Below are positions 27,041 to 36,304 of a stretch of 51,018 nucleotides of DNA, in pieces. Under the pieces are notes generated by a model. The model was not told the DNA's origin and ran no database searches. It saw nothing but the letters and a program-made list of their open reading frames with translations. Made by a program: the position numbers and the translations under genes. The stretch is taken from contig JAGWXT010000013.1 in the NCBI GenBank assembly GCA_018969715.1, forward strand, positions 1 to 51,018, read 5' to 3'. The DNA is from Actinomycetales bacterium. GTDB taxonomy: Bacteria > Actinomycetota > Actinomycetes > S36-B12 > UBA5976. How positions within the stretch are numbered: the stretch's first letter is position 1; each line of letters begins with the position of its first letter.

Positions 27041-27120
27041 TCGTGTACTGGGCCCCGGTCACGCGCACCGGGCCCCGGTCTCGTGCACCGGGCCCCGGTC
27101 TCGTGTACATGGCCACCACC
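27041..27120 (-). repeat. 20-bp tandem repeat upstream of metK
   Basis: Three 20-bp units (27041-27100) each end in GGGCCCCGGTC, and a fourth degenerate unit follows (27101-27120). Each good unit contains the palindrome GGGCCC. The repeat lies 18 bp before the metK start, in its 5' untranslated or promoter region. Confidence 0.93.
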
Positions 27121-27213
27121 ACACCGCCGTGCCCATGGAGATCGGGAGACGGCAGTGGCGTCATCGGCTGCGGTTGCTGCGGCACCGTGGCCACGCAACG
27201 TGTGAGACGGCTG

Positions 27214-27267
27214 GACGGCTTCAGACGACTGGGGGCGTCAGACGGCTTCAGACGGCTGGGGGCTCCC
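27214..27267 (-). repeat. 27-bp tandem duplication spanning the coaBC stop codon
   Basis: Units 27214-27240 and 27241-27267 agree at 22 of their first 23 bases. The upstream unit (27241-27267) encodes the CoaBC C-terminus SPQPSEAV; the other is its downstream, untranslated copy. The stop codon falls at the junction. Confidence 0.85.
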
Positions 27268-28545
27268 GCCGTTCATACTCTGGGCGACCTTATCCCAGAT
27301 CGCCTCTGCCACGAGGCTCTTGCTGCGGAGTGTCACCTCGACGGCTCCCGAGGCATCCACCAGCCAGACGTGGTTGCGCTCGGCGCCAAACACCACCCCG
27401 CCGCTGATGTCGTTGGCGACGATGAGATCGACGCCCTTGCTGAGCAACTTCGCACGCGCCCGGGCGATCAGCGCCGCCGGCTCCGGCTGGCTCTCGGCCG
27501 CGAAGCCCACGAGGTAGGTGGCGCGCGCGACCTGACCCGAGCCGGCTGGCGGAACCGCATCGGCCCGTCGGCGCTGCTCCGTCCGCGACCGCCCGAGGGC
27601 GGCCAGCACGTCCTCGGTGGGAACCAGTTCCACCGGCGGGGATCCGGAGGACTTGCTCAGCTTTCCTGATGCGATGGTCCGCGGACGGAAGTCCGCCACC
27701 GCTGCGGCCATGATGACGGCATCGCAGTCCTGTGCGTGATCGGCGACGGCGCGGGCAAGGTCGGCGGCCGTGCGCACGTCGACCACGGCAATCCCCGGCG
27801 GTGGCGGGTCGGCGAGGTTGGCCGCGATGAGCACGACCTCAGCACCCCGCCGCCGCGCGACTTCCGCGCAGGCGGCGCCCTGACGACCGGAGGAGTGGTT
27901 GCCGATGAAGCGCACATCGTCAATGGGCTCCCGGGTCCCGCCGGCGGTCACGAGCACTCGTCGTCCGATCAGGTCACGCGGGCGGACCGCCGCCAGCACC
28001 GCCGCCACGATCTGCTCGGGTTCAGCCAGTCGCCCGACGCCGCTGTCGGCCCCGGTGAGCCGTCCGGTCTGCGGACCGATGAACTGCACCCCGCGGCGGG
28101 CGAGCCGTGCGACATTGTCCCTGGTTGCCGGGTGCTCCCACATCTGGGTGTGCATTGCTGGGGCCACGATCACCGGACAGGTGGCCGCGAGCAGTGTCCC
28201 GGTGAGACCATCATCGGCGAGCCCCGACGCCATGCGAGCGATGGTGTGCGCGGTCGCTGGGGCAACGACGGCCACCGACAGGTCCGCCGCCACCTGGACA
28301 TGGCTGACATCGTGCGGGTCCTGCCACAGACTGGCCAGCACCGGCTCACCCGAGAGGGCCGCCCACGTGGGCTCGCCGACGAACTGCAGTGCCGCGGCGG
28401 TGGGGGCGACCGTGACCCGCAGCCCCGCCTCCCGCAGGCGGCGGACCACCTCACAGGCCTTGTACGCCGCGATCCCGCCGGTCACGCCGACGAGGATGTG
28501 CGGTCGATCAGACGTTCCGGTAGGCCCCACCGGTCGACCCGTCAT
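27238..28545 (-). CDS. coaBC: Phosphopantothenoylcysteine decarboxylase / phosphopantothenate-cysteine ligase
   Basis: Bifunctional CoA-synthesis enzyme (Dfp). The N-terminal flavin decarboxylase domain (about 15-200) contains [17 protein letters not shown], the histidine in DVSHVQ and [14 protein letters not shown]. The C-terminal ligase domain (about 205-435) begins [20 protein letters not shown] and includes NHSSGRQG. The start is uncertain: ATG 28545 (435 residues) or GTG 28530, both within the rpoZ end. The order gmk-rpoZ-coaBC-metK-priA is standard in Actinobacteria. Confidence 0.94.
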   Translation of the reverse strand: MTGRPVGPTGTSDRPHILVGVTGGIAAYKACEVVRRLREAGLRVTVAPTAAALQFVGEPTWAALSGEPVLASLWQDPHDVSHVQVAADLSVAVVAPATAHTIARMASGLADDGLTGTLLAATCPVIVAPAMHTQMWEHPATRDNVARLARRGVQFIGPQTGRLTGADSGVGRLAEPEQIVAAVLAAVRPRDLIGRRVLVTAGGTREPIDDVRFIGNHSSGRQGAACAEVARRRGAEVVLIAANLADPPPPGIAVVDVRTAADLARAVADHAQDCDAVIMAAAVADFRPRTIASGKLSKSSGSPPVELVPTEDVLAALGRSRTEQRRRADAVPPAGSGQVARATYLVGFAAESQPEPAALIARARAKLLSKGVDLIVANDISGGVVFGAERNHVWLVDASGAVEVTLRSKSLVAEAIWDKVAQSMNGGSPQPSEAV

Positions 28546-28948
28546 CGCGGAAGTCGGCCAGGTCCACGACGTTCCCCTCGGCTTCCGGCAGGCGGAAGGG
28601 GTCAGCAACGGCGGACGGCTCGGAGCCAAGCCCGCTGTGAGCGAACTGCACCAGCCCGTCAATGGCCGCATTGGCCGCAACTGTCTCCGGATCCACCGGC
28701 TCCATGCTCAGCAGCCCCTGCCTGATCTCCCGCAACGACACCGACAGCGCCTTCTCCTGTGGATGGGTCTCCACCAGTGGACCGACATACTCGAGCAGGC
28801 CCTCGCCCAGCTGGGCGTAGTAGGCGTTGATCTGCCGGGCCCGCTTCGCCGCCCAGATCACCAGCTGGTACTTGGAGCCGGCGAGCGCCACTAGTTCATC
28901 GACCGGCGGGTGGGTGATGCCACCGCCCACTGCACTGTCACTGGCCAT
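28508..28948 (-). CDS. rpoZ: DNA-directed RNA polymerase omega subunit
   Basis: Small subunit that helps assemble RNA polymerase. The diagnostic segment [20 protein letters not shown] lies at about residues 24-43. At 146 residues it is longer than most actinobacterial omegas (about 90-110), with an acidic C-terminal extension from about residue 85. The ATG at 28948 has AAGGAG 11 nt upstream; a GTG at 28960 would overlap the gmk stop as GTGA but leaves no spacing to that site. Confidence 0.93.
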   Translation of the reverse strand: MASDSAVGGGITHPPVDELVALAGSKYQLVIWAAKRARQINAYYAQLGEGLLEYVGPLVETHPQEKALSVSLREIRQGLLSMEPVDPETVAANAAIDGLVQFAHSGLGSEPSAVADPFRLPEAEGNVVDLADFRDDGSTGGAYRNV

Positions 28949-28956
28949 GCCCACCT

Positions 28957-29685
28957 TCACTCCTTCTGCTCGCTGTTGCTGGGCTGCTCGCTGCCGGGCT
29001 GCTCGTCGCTGGGCTGCTCGCTGCTTGGCTGGTCGCTGCTGGGCTGGTCGCTGCTGGGCTGCGCGGGTGAGTCCGCGCGGACGACGGACGGTGAACCAAG
29101 TAAGGCTAACAGCCGGTCGACGGTGTCCTCGACATCATCGTTGACCAGCACATGGCTGAAGCGGTGGGCCGCTGCGAGCTCCGTTGCCGCGGCGGCGAGG
29201 CGACGCTGCAGCGCGGCCTCGTCCTCGGTCCCCCGGCCGATGAGCCGGCGCCTGAGTTCATCGGTACTCGGCGGAATGAGCAGGACTCGCACCGCGCCGG
29301 GCATCTGCTGCGCCACCTGCTCGGCTCCCTGCACATCGATCTCCAGCACAGTCGCCAGCCCGGCGGCCATCCGTCGATGCACCGGCTGCGCCGGTGTGCC
29401 GTAGCGGTGGCCTGCGAAGGTTGCGTACTCCAGCAGCCGCCCCTGCGCGATGAGGGCATCGAACTGCGCGTCACTGAGGAACAGGTACTCCCGACCGTCC
29501 TGCTCACCGGGCCGCTGCCGCCTCGTGGTGGCCGAGATCGACAGCCACAGGTCGGGGCGACGATCCAGCAGTGCGCGGATCACCGTTCCCTTCCCGACAC
29601 CCGAGGGCCCCGCGATCACCAGCACGCCGCCGGGTGGCTGCCCGTCGGCTGCCATCGTCCCCGCCGTGTCGATCACCGTCCGCAT
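28957..29685 (-). CDS. gmk: Guanylate kinase with a repetitive acidic tail
   Basis: Phosphorylates GMP to GDP. The P-loop [10 protein letters not shown] lies near residue 25, followed by the GMP-binding segment with [20 protein letters not shown] and the lid region with [10 protein letters not shown]. The catalytic fold ends at about residue 200. The last 40 or so residues are a low-complexity [10 protein letters not shown] repeat, which is not part of any known guanylate kinase. The ATG overlaps the mihF stop by one base (TGATG). Confidence 0.95.
   Translation of the reverse strand: MRTVIDTAGTMAADGQPPGGVLVIAGPSGVGKGTVIRALLDRRPDLWLSISATTRRQRPGEQDGREYLFLSDAQFDALIAQGRLLEYATFAGHRYGTPAQPVHRRMAAGLATVLEIDVQGAEQVAQQMPGAVRVLLIPPSTDELRRRLIGRGTEDEAALQRRLAAAATELAAAHRFSHVLVNDDVEDTVDRLLALLGSPSVVRADSPAQPSSDQPSSDQPSSEQPSDEQPGSEQPSNSEQKE
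28981..29055 (-). repeat. Five 15-bp tandem repeats in the gmk 3' end
   Basis: Five units of GGGCTGGTCGCTGCT type (plus strand) with small differences, flanked by further degenerate units back to about 28964. They encode five-residue [15 protein letters not shown] units in frame. Confidence 0.92.
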
Positions 29686-30011
29686 CAACCGCGGGCCGCG
29701 ACCCGAGCGATAAGTGCCGCACGCTGCTGGTGACCGAGGCCGCGGAGCCGTCGGGTGGGAGAGATCCCGATATCCGCCATGATCGCCTCGGCCCGCGCCG
29801 GACCAATGCCAGGGACTGACTCGAGCAGGACGTTCACCCGCATCCGTTGGATCGAGTCGCTGACCTCGCCGGTGAGGACATCGGCCAGGTGCAGGCGGCG
29901 CTCCCGCAGGGCGGTCCGGATCCCGGCGCGCTCCTGCCTGGCGAACGCGGCCGTGGCGAGGGCTGCCCGGCGCGCCTCGGCAGTCAGCGGCGGGGGCGGT
30001 TGTCGAGGCAT
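29685..30011 (-). CDS. mihF: Actinobacterial integration host factor
   Basis: Small basic nucleoid-associated DNA-binding protein of 108 residues, unrelated to enterobacterial IHF. The helix-two-turn-helix core reads MRVNVLLESVPGIGPARAEAIM followed by the GISPTRRLRGLG segment, typical of mIHF/sIHF. The N-terminal helix contains AALATAAFARQERAGIR. TAGCCT lies 8 nt before the ATG, suggesting its own leaderless promoter overlapping the pyrD stop. In most Actinobacteria pyrF lies immediately upstream; here pyrD does. (The quoted core is split here at residue limits: MRVNVLLESVPGIGPAR and then AEAIM.). Confidence 0.94.
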   Translation of the reverse strand: MPRQPPPPLTAEARRAALATAAFARQERAGIRTALRERRLHLADVLTGEVSDSIQRMRVNVLLESVPGIGPARAEAIMADIGISPTRRLRGLGHQQRAALIARVAARG

Positions 30012-30019
30012 CGGCTGGC

Positions 30020-30025
30020 AGGCTA
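30020..30025 (-). promoter_or_regulatory. -10 box of a probable leaderless mihF transcript
   Basis: TAGCCT begins with the TAG stop codon of the pyrD homologue and lies 8 nt before the mihF ATG. Confidence 0.45.
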
Positions 30026-30979
30026 GCGCGCGGGGATCGGTGCGTGGGCGCAGCCCATGATGTCCCGCGCACTCGGCAGGCGACGCTCCGCCAGCGACGC
30101 CGCGAGGGCATTGTGGACCGTGATCGGCGCAAGCGGGTCGCGCAGCGCACCAGTGCCGACGCAGACGGCGTTCGCTCCGGCGGCGAGGTATTGCAGGGCA
30201 TCCGGGCCGGTCATCACCCCGCCCGCGGCCAGGATCGGCAAGGCGGGCAGGGCGGCACGCACCCGATAGACCGCGCGCAGACCCACCGGCCGGATCGCGG
30301 GACCGCTCAGCCAGCCGCTGTGAACGGGCACTGGCCGAAGTGTCTGCGCATCGAGCAGCATCCCCGGAATCGACCCGCTGAGGCTCAGCGCATCCGCCCC
30401 GGCGGTCATGCACGCCCGCGCCACCTCGACCAGATCGGCGATGTGCGCGGACAGGCGCGCCAGCACCGGCACATGGGAGGGCGTGACACGGCGAACCCGG
30501 GCGGTGACCGCACTGGCCCGCAGGGGGCTCTCCTCGAATGGCGTCCCTTGCGCATCCAGGTCGGGGCCGGCAAGGTTGAGCTCCAGGCCGCTGACACCGG
30601 CAACTCCCCGCAACTGCTGGGCGAGGAGCTCGAATTCGTCCACGCTCTGCCCACCAAGGGAGACGATCACCGTTGCCCGCTGACGGGCCAGCCAGGGGAG
30701 GTCGTCGCCGAGGAGCCCGGCCAGCGTCGGACCCGGCACGCGCGCCGTGAGCAGCCCACTGGGGGTCTCCGCCAGCTGGGGCGATACCGACCCGGCGTCC
30801 GCGTGCAGCACCGCACTGGGCGTCACGAGGCCGCCAAGGTGGGCCAGCGGGATCAGCTGGGCGAGCTCTCGCCCAGTGCCCGCACAGCCCGCGGCGACGA
30901 GCACCGGGCTCGACAGCACGAGGGAGCCCAGGCTCGTACGCATATCCCGTCCTGCATCATCGCGACTCGACTCAGCCAT
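30023..30979 (-). CDS. Dihydroorotate dehydrogenase (class 1B) homologue lacking key active-site residues
   Basis: A 318-residue TIM barrel that aligns along its whole length with PyrD of the PyrDB type, for instance PVLVAAGCAGTGRELA, WLSGPAIRPVGLRAVY and the FMN phosphate-binding AGGVMTG and CVGTGALRDP. Conserved catalytic residues are changed: the SCPN motif with the catalytic cysteine reads AGPD (Gly138), the lysine of KATT is Pro54, the lysine of KLSPN is Arg175, and the asparagine of INT is Gly202. FMN binding may persist but normal dihydroorotate oxidation is doubtful. It overlaps pyrK. Start choices are GTG 30982, ATG 30979 or ATG 30943. Confidence 0.85.
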   Translation of the reverse strand: MAESSRDDAGRDMRTSLGSLVLSSPVLVAAGCAGTGRELAQLIPLAHLGGLVTPSAVLHADAGSVSPQLAETPSGLLTARVPGPTLAGLLGDDLPWLARQRATVIVSLGGQSVDEFELLAQQLRGVAGVSGLELNLAGPDLDAQGTPFEESPLRASAVTARVRRVTPSHVPVLARLSAHIADLVEVARACMTAGADALSLSGSIPGMLLDAQTLRPVPVHSGWLSGPAIRPVGLRAVYRVRAALPALPILAAGGVMTGPDALQYLAAGANAVCVGTGALRDPLAPITVHNALAASLAERRLPSARDIMGCAHAPIPAR

Positions 30980-31833
30980 CACGGCGCAGCTGACCCGTCA
31001 CGGGAAAGGCTGGTGAGCACCGCCGCCGGGTGGGGACGGTCCCAGCGGAGGACATCGCCACGGAAGGTCGGCCCCTCCACACATGCGCGCACCCATCGTG
31101 GGTTCCCGTCCTGGCCGGTGACCCACACGGCACAGCCGAGGCAGCCGCCGCTGCCGCAGGCAAGGGAGACGTCGACGATGAGCTGGCTGACCGCGCCCCG
31201 CTCCCGCGCCCGTTCGGCCACCGTTCGCAGCAGCCCGGCCGGGCCACTGGCGTAGACGACCGAGGTGTCACCGCGGGCCATCACCTCGTCGAGGGCATCC
31301 GTGGCCTGGCCGCGCGCGCCCATGCTGCCGTCCTCGGTGAGGACGGTCAGGGTTGCGCTCTCCCGGCGGGCCTCGAGCACGCCGAACAGTCGCTCCGCAG
31401 TGGCGGCGCCGAGGATGATGTCGACGCGGCAACCCCGGGCGTGGAGGGCCTCCGCGAGTCCGAACAAGCCCGCACTGCGCCAGCCGGCCCCGATCAGCAG
31501 GCAGGACACAGGATCCCGCGGCAGGGCAAAGCCTCGGCCGACCGGGCCGATCACGTCCAGCAGGTCATTGCGTCGGCGTTCGGCCAGCCACCGCGTACCC
31601 GGCTCGCCAGCGTCGACGACGATCTCCAGCGTCCCGCCGTAGACGCCGCGCTCCTGCGCTCGGAAGATGGCGCAGCCGCGCCGCGCCAGCAGGCTCGACT
31701 GCGCGCCGCCGACGGCGAAGGTCACCGCCTGACCTGGTCGAGCCAGCGGCGCGATCCCCGGTGCGGTCATCGTCAGGACGGTGTACTCACCGACGCGGCG
31801 GGTGGCGGCGACCTGCGCGGACTCGCGGATCAC
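30979..31833 (-). CDS. Dihydroorotate dehydrogenase electron-transfer subunit (PyrK) homologue
   Basis: A 284-residue ferredoxin-reductase-like protein. The C-terminal [2Fe-2S] site is intact, with Cys226, Cys231, Cys234 and Cys251 in CGSGGCLGC and RACVEGP, as in PyrK. But the FAD-binding RPIS motif reads RRGCAIF, and the glycine-rich GGGIG NAD motif reads GAGWRSAGLF, so cofactor binding may differ. It starts with GTG 12 bp after carB and overlaps the pyrD homologue (GTGA or TGATG). With that partner it would form a PyrK-PyrD complex, if functional. Confidence 0.85.
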   Translation of the reverse strand: MIRESAQVAATRRVGEYTVLTMTAPGIAPLARPGQAVTFAVGGAQSSLLARRGCAIFRAQERGVYGGTLEIVVDAGEPGTRWLAERRRNDLLDVIGPVGRGFALPRDPVSCLLIGAGWRSAGLFGLAEALHARGCRVDIILGAATAERLFGVLEARRESATLTVLTEDGSMGARGQATDALDEVMARGDTSVVYASGPAGLLRTVAERARERGAVSQLIVDVSLACGSGGCLGCAVWVTGQDGNPRWVRACVEGPTFRGDVLRWDRPHPAAVLTSLSRDGSAAP

Positions 31834-31845
31834 ACGGCCCGCCGA

Positions 31846-34800
31846 TCAGGGGGTCGCCGCGCTGGCGTGGCGGCTCCGGCCATGCTCCTGCAGGCTGCGC
31901 ACCGTCAGCGGCTCACGCTGCAGGCTGGCGATCCCGGCAACGGCCGCACGCAGGCCAGCGATGGTCGTGATACTGGGAATGCCCGCCTGAACCGCTGCGG
32001 TGCGGATCTCGTAGCCCTCGGCCAGGCCGCCGGCCGCCCCCCGGGTGTTGATCACGAGGTCCACCCTGCCGGCGAGGATCTCCATGACGATGCTCGGCGC
32101 GCCGGCACTCGCGGATTGCCCACCCCCGGTGGCGGGCCCCCGGTCGACATCGGTGACCGGGATGCCGAGGGCGCGCAGGCGGTCAGCCGTGCCGGGGGTG
32201 GCGAGAACGGTGAAGCCGAGGGCCCCCAGCTGGCCGATCAGGCTACCGGCCAGCTCGACATCGCCGTCGGCCATGGCGACGATGGCGCGGCCACCGGTGG
32301 GCAGGCCGGCCGCGCTGACCCCCTGCTGGGCCTTCGCGAATGCCCGTCCGAAGGAGTCGGCGAGCCCCATGACCTCGCCGGTGGCCCGCATCTCAGGCCC
32401 GAGCAGGGTGTCCACCCCATGGAACCGCCCGAACGGCAGCACCGCCTCCTTGACTGCCACCGCCCCGCCCAGCGACACCGTGTCACCATCGCCGGTGGCG
32501 GGCAGCAGGTCGCCGCGCATGTCGGCAATGGTGTGGCCGAGCATGATCCGCACCGCAGCGCGGGCGAGGGGAATGCCAGTGACCTTCGCAACGAAGGGCA
32601 CGGTCCGGGAGGCGCGGGGATTGGCCTCCAGCACGTAGAGGGTGCCCTCATGCAGGGCGAACTGGACGTTGATCAGCCCGCGCACCCCGACGCGCTCGGC
32701 GATCACCGTCATCACCTCGCGGATGCGATCCCGTTCGATGCGGGTGAGGCTCACCGGTGGCAGGACGCAGGCACTGTCCCCGGAGTGCACCCCTGCCTCC
32801 TCAATGTGCTCCATGATCCCGCCGAGCACGAGGCTGCTGCCGTCGTAGAGCGCGTCCACGTCGATCTCGCGGGCCCCGTCGAGGAACCGATCGATGAGGA
32901 CAGGGTGCTCCGGGCTGACCTGGGTGGCGCGTTCGACGAAGGCAACGAGGCTGGTGGGGTCCGCAACGATCTCCATCCCCCGGCCGCCGAGCACGAAGGA
33001 TGGCCGCACGAGAACGGGGTACCCGATCCGTTCGGCCACCACCGCGGCCGCCGCCGCCGTCCGTGCCACGCCATGGGCGGGCGCCGGGATGCCCGCATCG
33101 GCCAGCAGACCGCCGAATGCCCCTCGCTCCTCAGCGAGGTGGATCGCCGCCGGCGAGGTACCCAGGATGGTCACACCCGCCTGCGCCAGTGGCGCGGCCA
33201 GGCGCAGCGGCGTCTGGCCGCCGAGTTGTGTGATGACACCCAGCAATCGGCCGGCGCGTGACTCAACCCGGAGCACCTCAAGCACCGACTCCACCGTCAA
33301 CGGCTCGAAGTAGAGCCGATCCGAGGTGTCGTAGTCAGTGGAGACCGTCTCGGGGTTGCAGTTGATCATGATGCTCTCGATACCGAGCCGCCGCAGCTCG
33401 GATGCGGCGTGGACGCAGGAGTAGTCGAACTCGATCCCCTGGCCGATCCGATTGGGCCCGGAGCCCAGGATGACGACCTTCGCCGAATCGGTCGGATCGG
33501 CCTCGTCCTCCTCGTCATAGCAGGAGTAGTGGTACGGAGTGAGCGCCGGGAACTCCGCCGCACAGGTGTCCACCGTCTTGTAGACCGGGTGCACGTCGAA
33601 CGCCCACCGCACGGCCCGGACCTCGGGCTCGGACACTCCCCGCAGGTCGGCGATGATCCGATCCGACAGACCGTGGCGCTTGGCGAGGAGGAGCAGTTCC
33701 CGGTCCAGCTGCGGTGCGGCCTGCACCAGGTCGGCAACCTCGGTGACCAGCAGGAGTTGATCGCAGAACCAGGGATCGATCCCACTGAGCCGGTGCGCCT
33801 GCTCGACGCTCATGCCGCTGTGCAGGGCGATGACGAGGTCGCGCAGCCGGAACTCGGTGGGGGTGGCGACCGATGAGGCGTACTGCTGAGGGTCGGCCAC
33901 CCGGGTGCGCAGGTCGAGGGCGACCTCCGGCTTCTCCAGGCTCTCCATCGCCTTCAGCAGCGCCTCGGTGAAGCAGCGACCGATTGCCATCGCCTCGCCC
34001 ACGCTCTTCATGTGCGTGGTCAGCACCGGATCAGCATCAGTGAACTTCTCGAACGCGAAGCGCGGCACCTTGACCACGATGTAGTCGAGGGCCGGCTCGA
34101 AGGAGGCCGGCGTGGTGCCGGTGATGTCATTGGTGATCTCGTCGAGGGTGTACCCGATCGCAAGCCGGGCGGCGATCTTGGCAATCGGAAAGCCCGTGGC
34201 CTTGGATGCCAGCGCCGATGAGCGGGAGACGCGCGGATTCATCTCGATGACGACCATCCGGCCGTCCTGCGGGTTGATCGCGAACTGGATGTTGCAGCCG
34301 CCGGTGTCCACGCCGACCTCGCGCACCACGGCGATGCCGACATCGCGCATGTGCTGGTACTCCCGGTCGGTCAGCGTCAATGCGGGCGCGACCGTGATCG
34401 AGTCGCCGGTGTGCACGCCCATCGGATCGACGTTCTCGATACTGCACACGACGATGGCGTTGTCGCGGCAGTCGCGCATCACCTCGAGCTCGAACTCCTT
34501 CCAGCCCAGGACGGACTCCTCGAGCAGCACCTCACTGGTGGGGCTCGCCGCAAGCCCCGCAGCGACGATCCGTGCCAGCGAGTGCTGATCGCGCGCAATG
34601 CCCGAGCCGGCCCCACCCATGGTGAACGAGGGACGCACGACCAGCGGGTAGCCGAGCCGCCCGGCCGCCGCCTCACATTCGGCGAGGGTGTGGCAGACCT
34701 CACTGCGGGCACTGTTCGCCCCGATCCGGCGCACCACCTCCCGGAAGCGCTCCCGGTTCTCCCCCGCTTCAATGACATCGATGTCGGCCCCGATCAGCTC

Positions 34801-35139
34801 CACCCCGTACTGGTCCAGCACACCCGCCCGTGCCAGTGCCACCGCGGCATTCAGCGCCGTCTGCCCGCCGAGTGTGGGCAGCAGTGCATCCGGGCGCTCC
34901 CGGGCGATGATGGCGGTGAGCACCTCAGTGGTGAGCGGCTCGACGTAGGTGGCATCGGCAAACTCCGGATCGGTCATGATCGTCGCCGGATTGGAGTTCA
35001 CCAGCACCACCCGCAAGCCCTCCGCGCGCAGGATGCGACAGGCCTGGGTGCCCGAGTAGTCGAACTCACAGGCCTGGCCGATGATGATCGGACCACTGCC
35101 GATCACCATGACACTGGCGATGTCCGCGCGACGCGGCAT
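31846..35139 (-). CDS. carB: Carbamoyl-phosphate synthase large subunit
   Basis: Makes carbamoyl phosphate from bicarbonate, ammonia from CarA, and two ATP, for arginine and pyrimidines. The 1097-residue protein has two homologous ATP-grasp halves: the first starts [20 protein letters not shown], the second has [20 protein letters not shown] near residue 555. The C-terminal MGS-like allosteric domain covers about the last 140 residues. It starts 13 bp after carA. Confidence 0.98.
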   Translation of the reverse strand: MPRRADIASVMVIGSGPIIIGQACEFDYSGTQACRILRAEGLRVVLVNSNPATIMTDPEFADATYVEPLTTEVLTAIIARERPDALLPTLGGQTALNAAVALARAGVLDQYGVELIGADIDVIEAGENRERFREVVRRIGANSARSEVCHTLAECEAAAGRLGYPLVVRPSFTMGGAGSGIARDQHSLARIVAAGLAASPTSEVLLEESVLGWKEFELEVMRDCRDNAIVVCSIENVDPMGVHTGDSITVAPALTLTDREYQHMRDVGIAVVREVGVDTGGCNIQFAINPQDGRMVVIEMNPRVSRSSALASKATGFPIAKIAARLAIGYTLDEITNDITGTTPASFEPALDYIVVKVPRFAFEKFTDADPVLTTHMKSVGEAMAIGRCFTEALLKAMESLEKPEVALDLRTRVADPQQYASSVATPTEFRLRDLVIALHSGMSVEQAHRLSGIDPWFCDQLLLVTEVADLVQAAPQLDRELLLLAKRHGLSDRIIADLRGVSEPEVRAVRWAFDVHPVYKTVDTCAAEFPALTPYHYSCYDEEDEADPTDSAKVVILGSGPNRIGQGIEFDYSCVHAASELRRLGIESIMINCNPETVSTDYDTSDRLYFEPLTVESVLEVLRVESRAGRLLGVITQLGGQTPLRLAAPLAQAGVTILGTSPAAIHLAEERGAFGGLLADAGIPAPAHGVARTAAAAAVVAERIGYPVLVRPSFVLGGRGMEIVADPTSLVAFVERATQVSPEHPVLIDRFLDGAREIDVDALYDGSSLVLGGIMEHIEEAGVHSGDSACVLPPVSLTRIERDRIREVMTVIAERVGVRGLINVQFALHEGTLYVLEANPRASRTVPFVAKVTGIPLARAAVRIMLGHTIADMRGDLLPATGDGDTVSLGGAVAVKEAVLPFGRFHGVDTLLGPEMRATGEVMGLADSFGRAFAKAQQGVSAAGLPTGGRAIVAMADGDVELAGSLIGQLGALGFTVLATPGTADRLRALGIPVTDVDRGPATGGGQSASAGAPSIVMEILAGRVDLVINTRGAAGGLAEGYEIRTAAVQAGIPSITTIAGLRAAVAGIASLQREPLTVRSLQEHGRSRHASAATP

Positions 35140-35152
35140 CAGCAGGCCGACA

Positions 35153-36304
35153 TCATCGGCGCATCATCGCGATGAACTCCGCGAAGATCCCCATCTCGTC
35201 ATGGGGCCCGGCGGCGGCCTCCGGGTGGTACTGGACGCTGCGGACGGGGGCTGTCCGGCAGCGCAGGCCCTCAACGACACCGTCATTGAGGCTGACATGG
35301 CTGACCGTCACCGGTCCGATGGGCGAGGGGTAGTCGACTCCCGACTCGGCGGCCACCGCGAACCCGTGGTTCTGGCTCGTGATCCGCACCCGCCCGGCCA
35401 CGCGGTCGAAGACGGGTTGGTTGATCCCCCGATGGCCGAAGGGCAGCTTGTAGGTGGGCAGCCCGAGTGCGCGCGCGATCAGCTGATGTCCGAAGCAGAT
35501 GCCGAGCACCGGGATCCCGGCGGTGAGCAGCTCGGCAACGGTGGCCACCGTTGCCGTCGCGGCCCCCGGGTCCCCCGGCCCGTTCGTGAGCAGGATTCCG
35601 TCGGGGGCATCAGCCAATATCCGCGCCGCGGGGGTGTCGGCTGGCCAGACAGTCACCGCGCAGCCGCGCTCGACCAGCTGGCTGAGGATGCTGCGCTTCA
35701 GTCCGAGGTCGAGCACGGCAACGCTCGGCACGCCGGGGTCAGCCACCGCTGCCCGGGCAGGACCGAGGGTGTAGGGCCGCGCCGTCGTGACCTCGTTCAC
35801 GAGGTCGGCACCGAGCATCGTCGGCTGCGCCTGAACCCGCGCCACCTGCTCTGCCGGATCGATCGCGGCCTCCGTGCCGACGAAGATCGTCGCGCGCATG
35901 GCACCGGCCTGCCGGATATGGCGGGTGATGGCTCGGGTGTCGACACCGCAGACGCCGGGCACACCGGACTGCTGCAGGGCCTCATCGAGACTGTGGGTAC
36001 TGCGCCAGTTGGCGGGACGAGGGCTCAGCTCGCGGATCACGTAGCCGGCCGCCCAGATGCGCGCCGACTCCGCATCCTCGCCGTTCATGCCGGTATTGCC
36101 GATGTGCACGGCCGTCTGGACGATGATCTGGCGATGGTAGGACGGATCGGTCAGCGTCTCCTGGTAACCGGTCATGCCGGTTGCGAAGACGATCTCCCCG
36201 GTGCCGCTGTGCGCGGCACCGAAGCCCGTGCCCACCCATCGGCGACCGTCCTCGCAGACCAGCACCGCAGGCGGCCCCGCGGGCCGCAGGCTCACCGAGC
36301 TCAT
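35153..36304 (-). CDS. carA: Carbamoyl-phosphate synthase small subunit
   Basis: Glutamine amidotransferase subunit of carbamoyl-phosphate synthase, 383 residues. The class I triad motif [10 protein letters not shown] provides the nucleophilic cysteine, with the C-terminal HPEAAAGP region providing His and Glu. The N-terminal small-subunit domain contains [17 protein letters not shown]. Its ATG overlaps the pyk stop as ATGA; usually carA follows pyrC, so the link to pyk is unusual. Confidence 0.97.
   Translation of the reverse strand: MSSVSLRPAGPPAVLVCEDGRRWVGTGFGAAHSGTGEIVFATGMTGYQETLTDPSYHRQIIVQTAVHIGNTGMNGEDAESARIWAAGYVIRELSPRPANWRSTHSLDEALQQSGVPGVCGVDTRAITRHIRQAGAMRATIFVGTEAAIDPAEQVARVQAQPTMLGADLVNEVTTARPYTLGPARAAVADPGVPSVAVLDLGLKRSILSQLVERGCAVTVWPADTPAARILADAPDGILLTNGPGDPGAATATVATVAELLTAGIPVLGICFGHQLIARALGLPTYKLPFGHRGINQPVFDRVAGRVRITSQNHGFAVAAESGVDYPSPIGPVTVSHVSLNDGVVEGLRCRTAPVRSVQYHPEAAAGPHDEMGIFAEFIAMMRR

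Noticed and set aside
26934..27194. Small open frame of 86 codons overlapping the metK 5' end
   Set aside because: It runs through the tandem repeats and out of frame into conserved metK sequence, with no recognisable domain.
27023..27237. SAM riboswitch before metK
   Set aside because: I could not match the SAM-I, SAM-II or SAM-IV core motifs. The region is dominated by 20-bp and 27-bp tandem repeats. A covariance-model search would settle it.
31030..33261. Long plus-strand open frames opposite carB, and similarly opposite pyk-gltD (36470-39235) and gltB (39390-41282)
   Set aside because: The opposite strand encodes full-length, strongly conserved enzymes. The antisense frames show no recognisable motif and are expected at this GC content.
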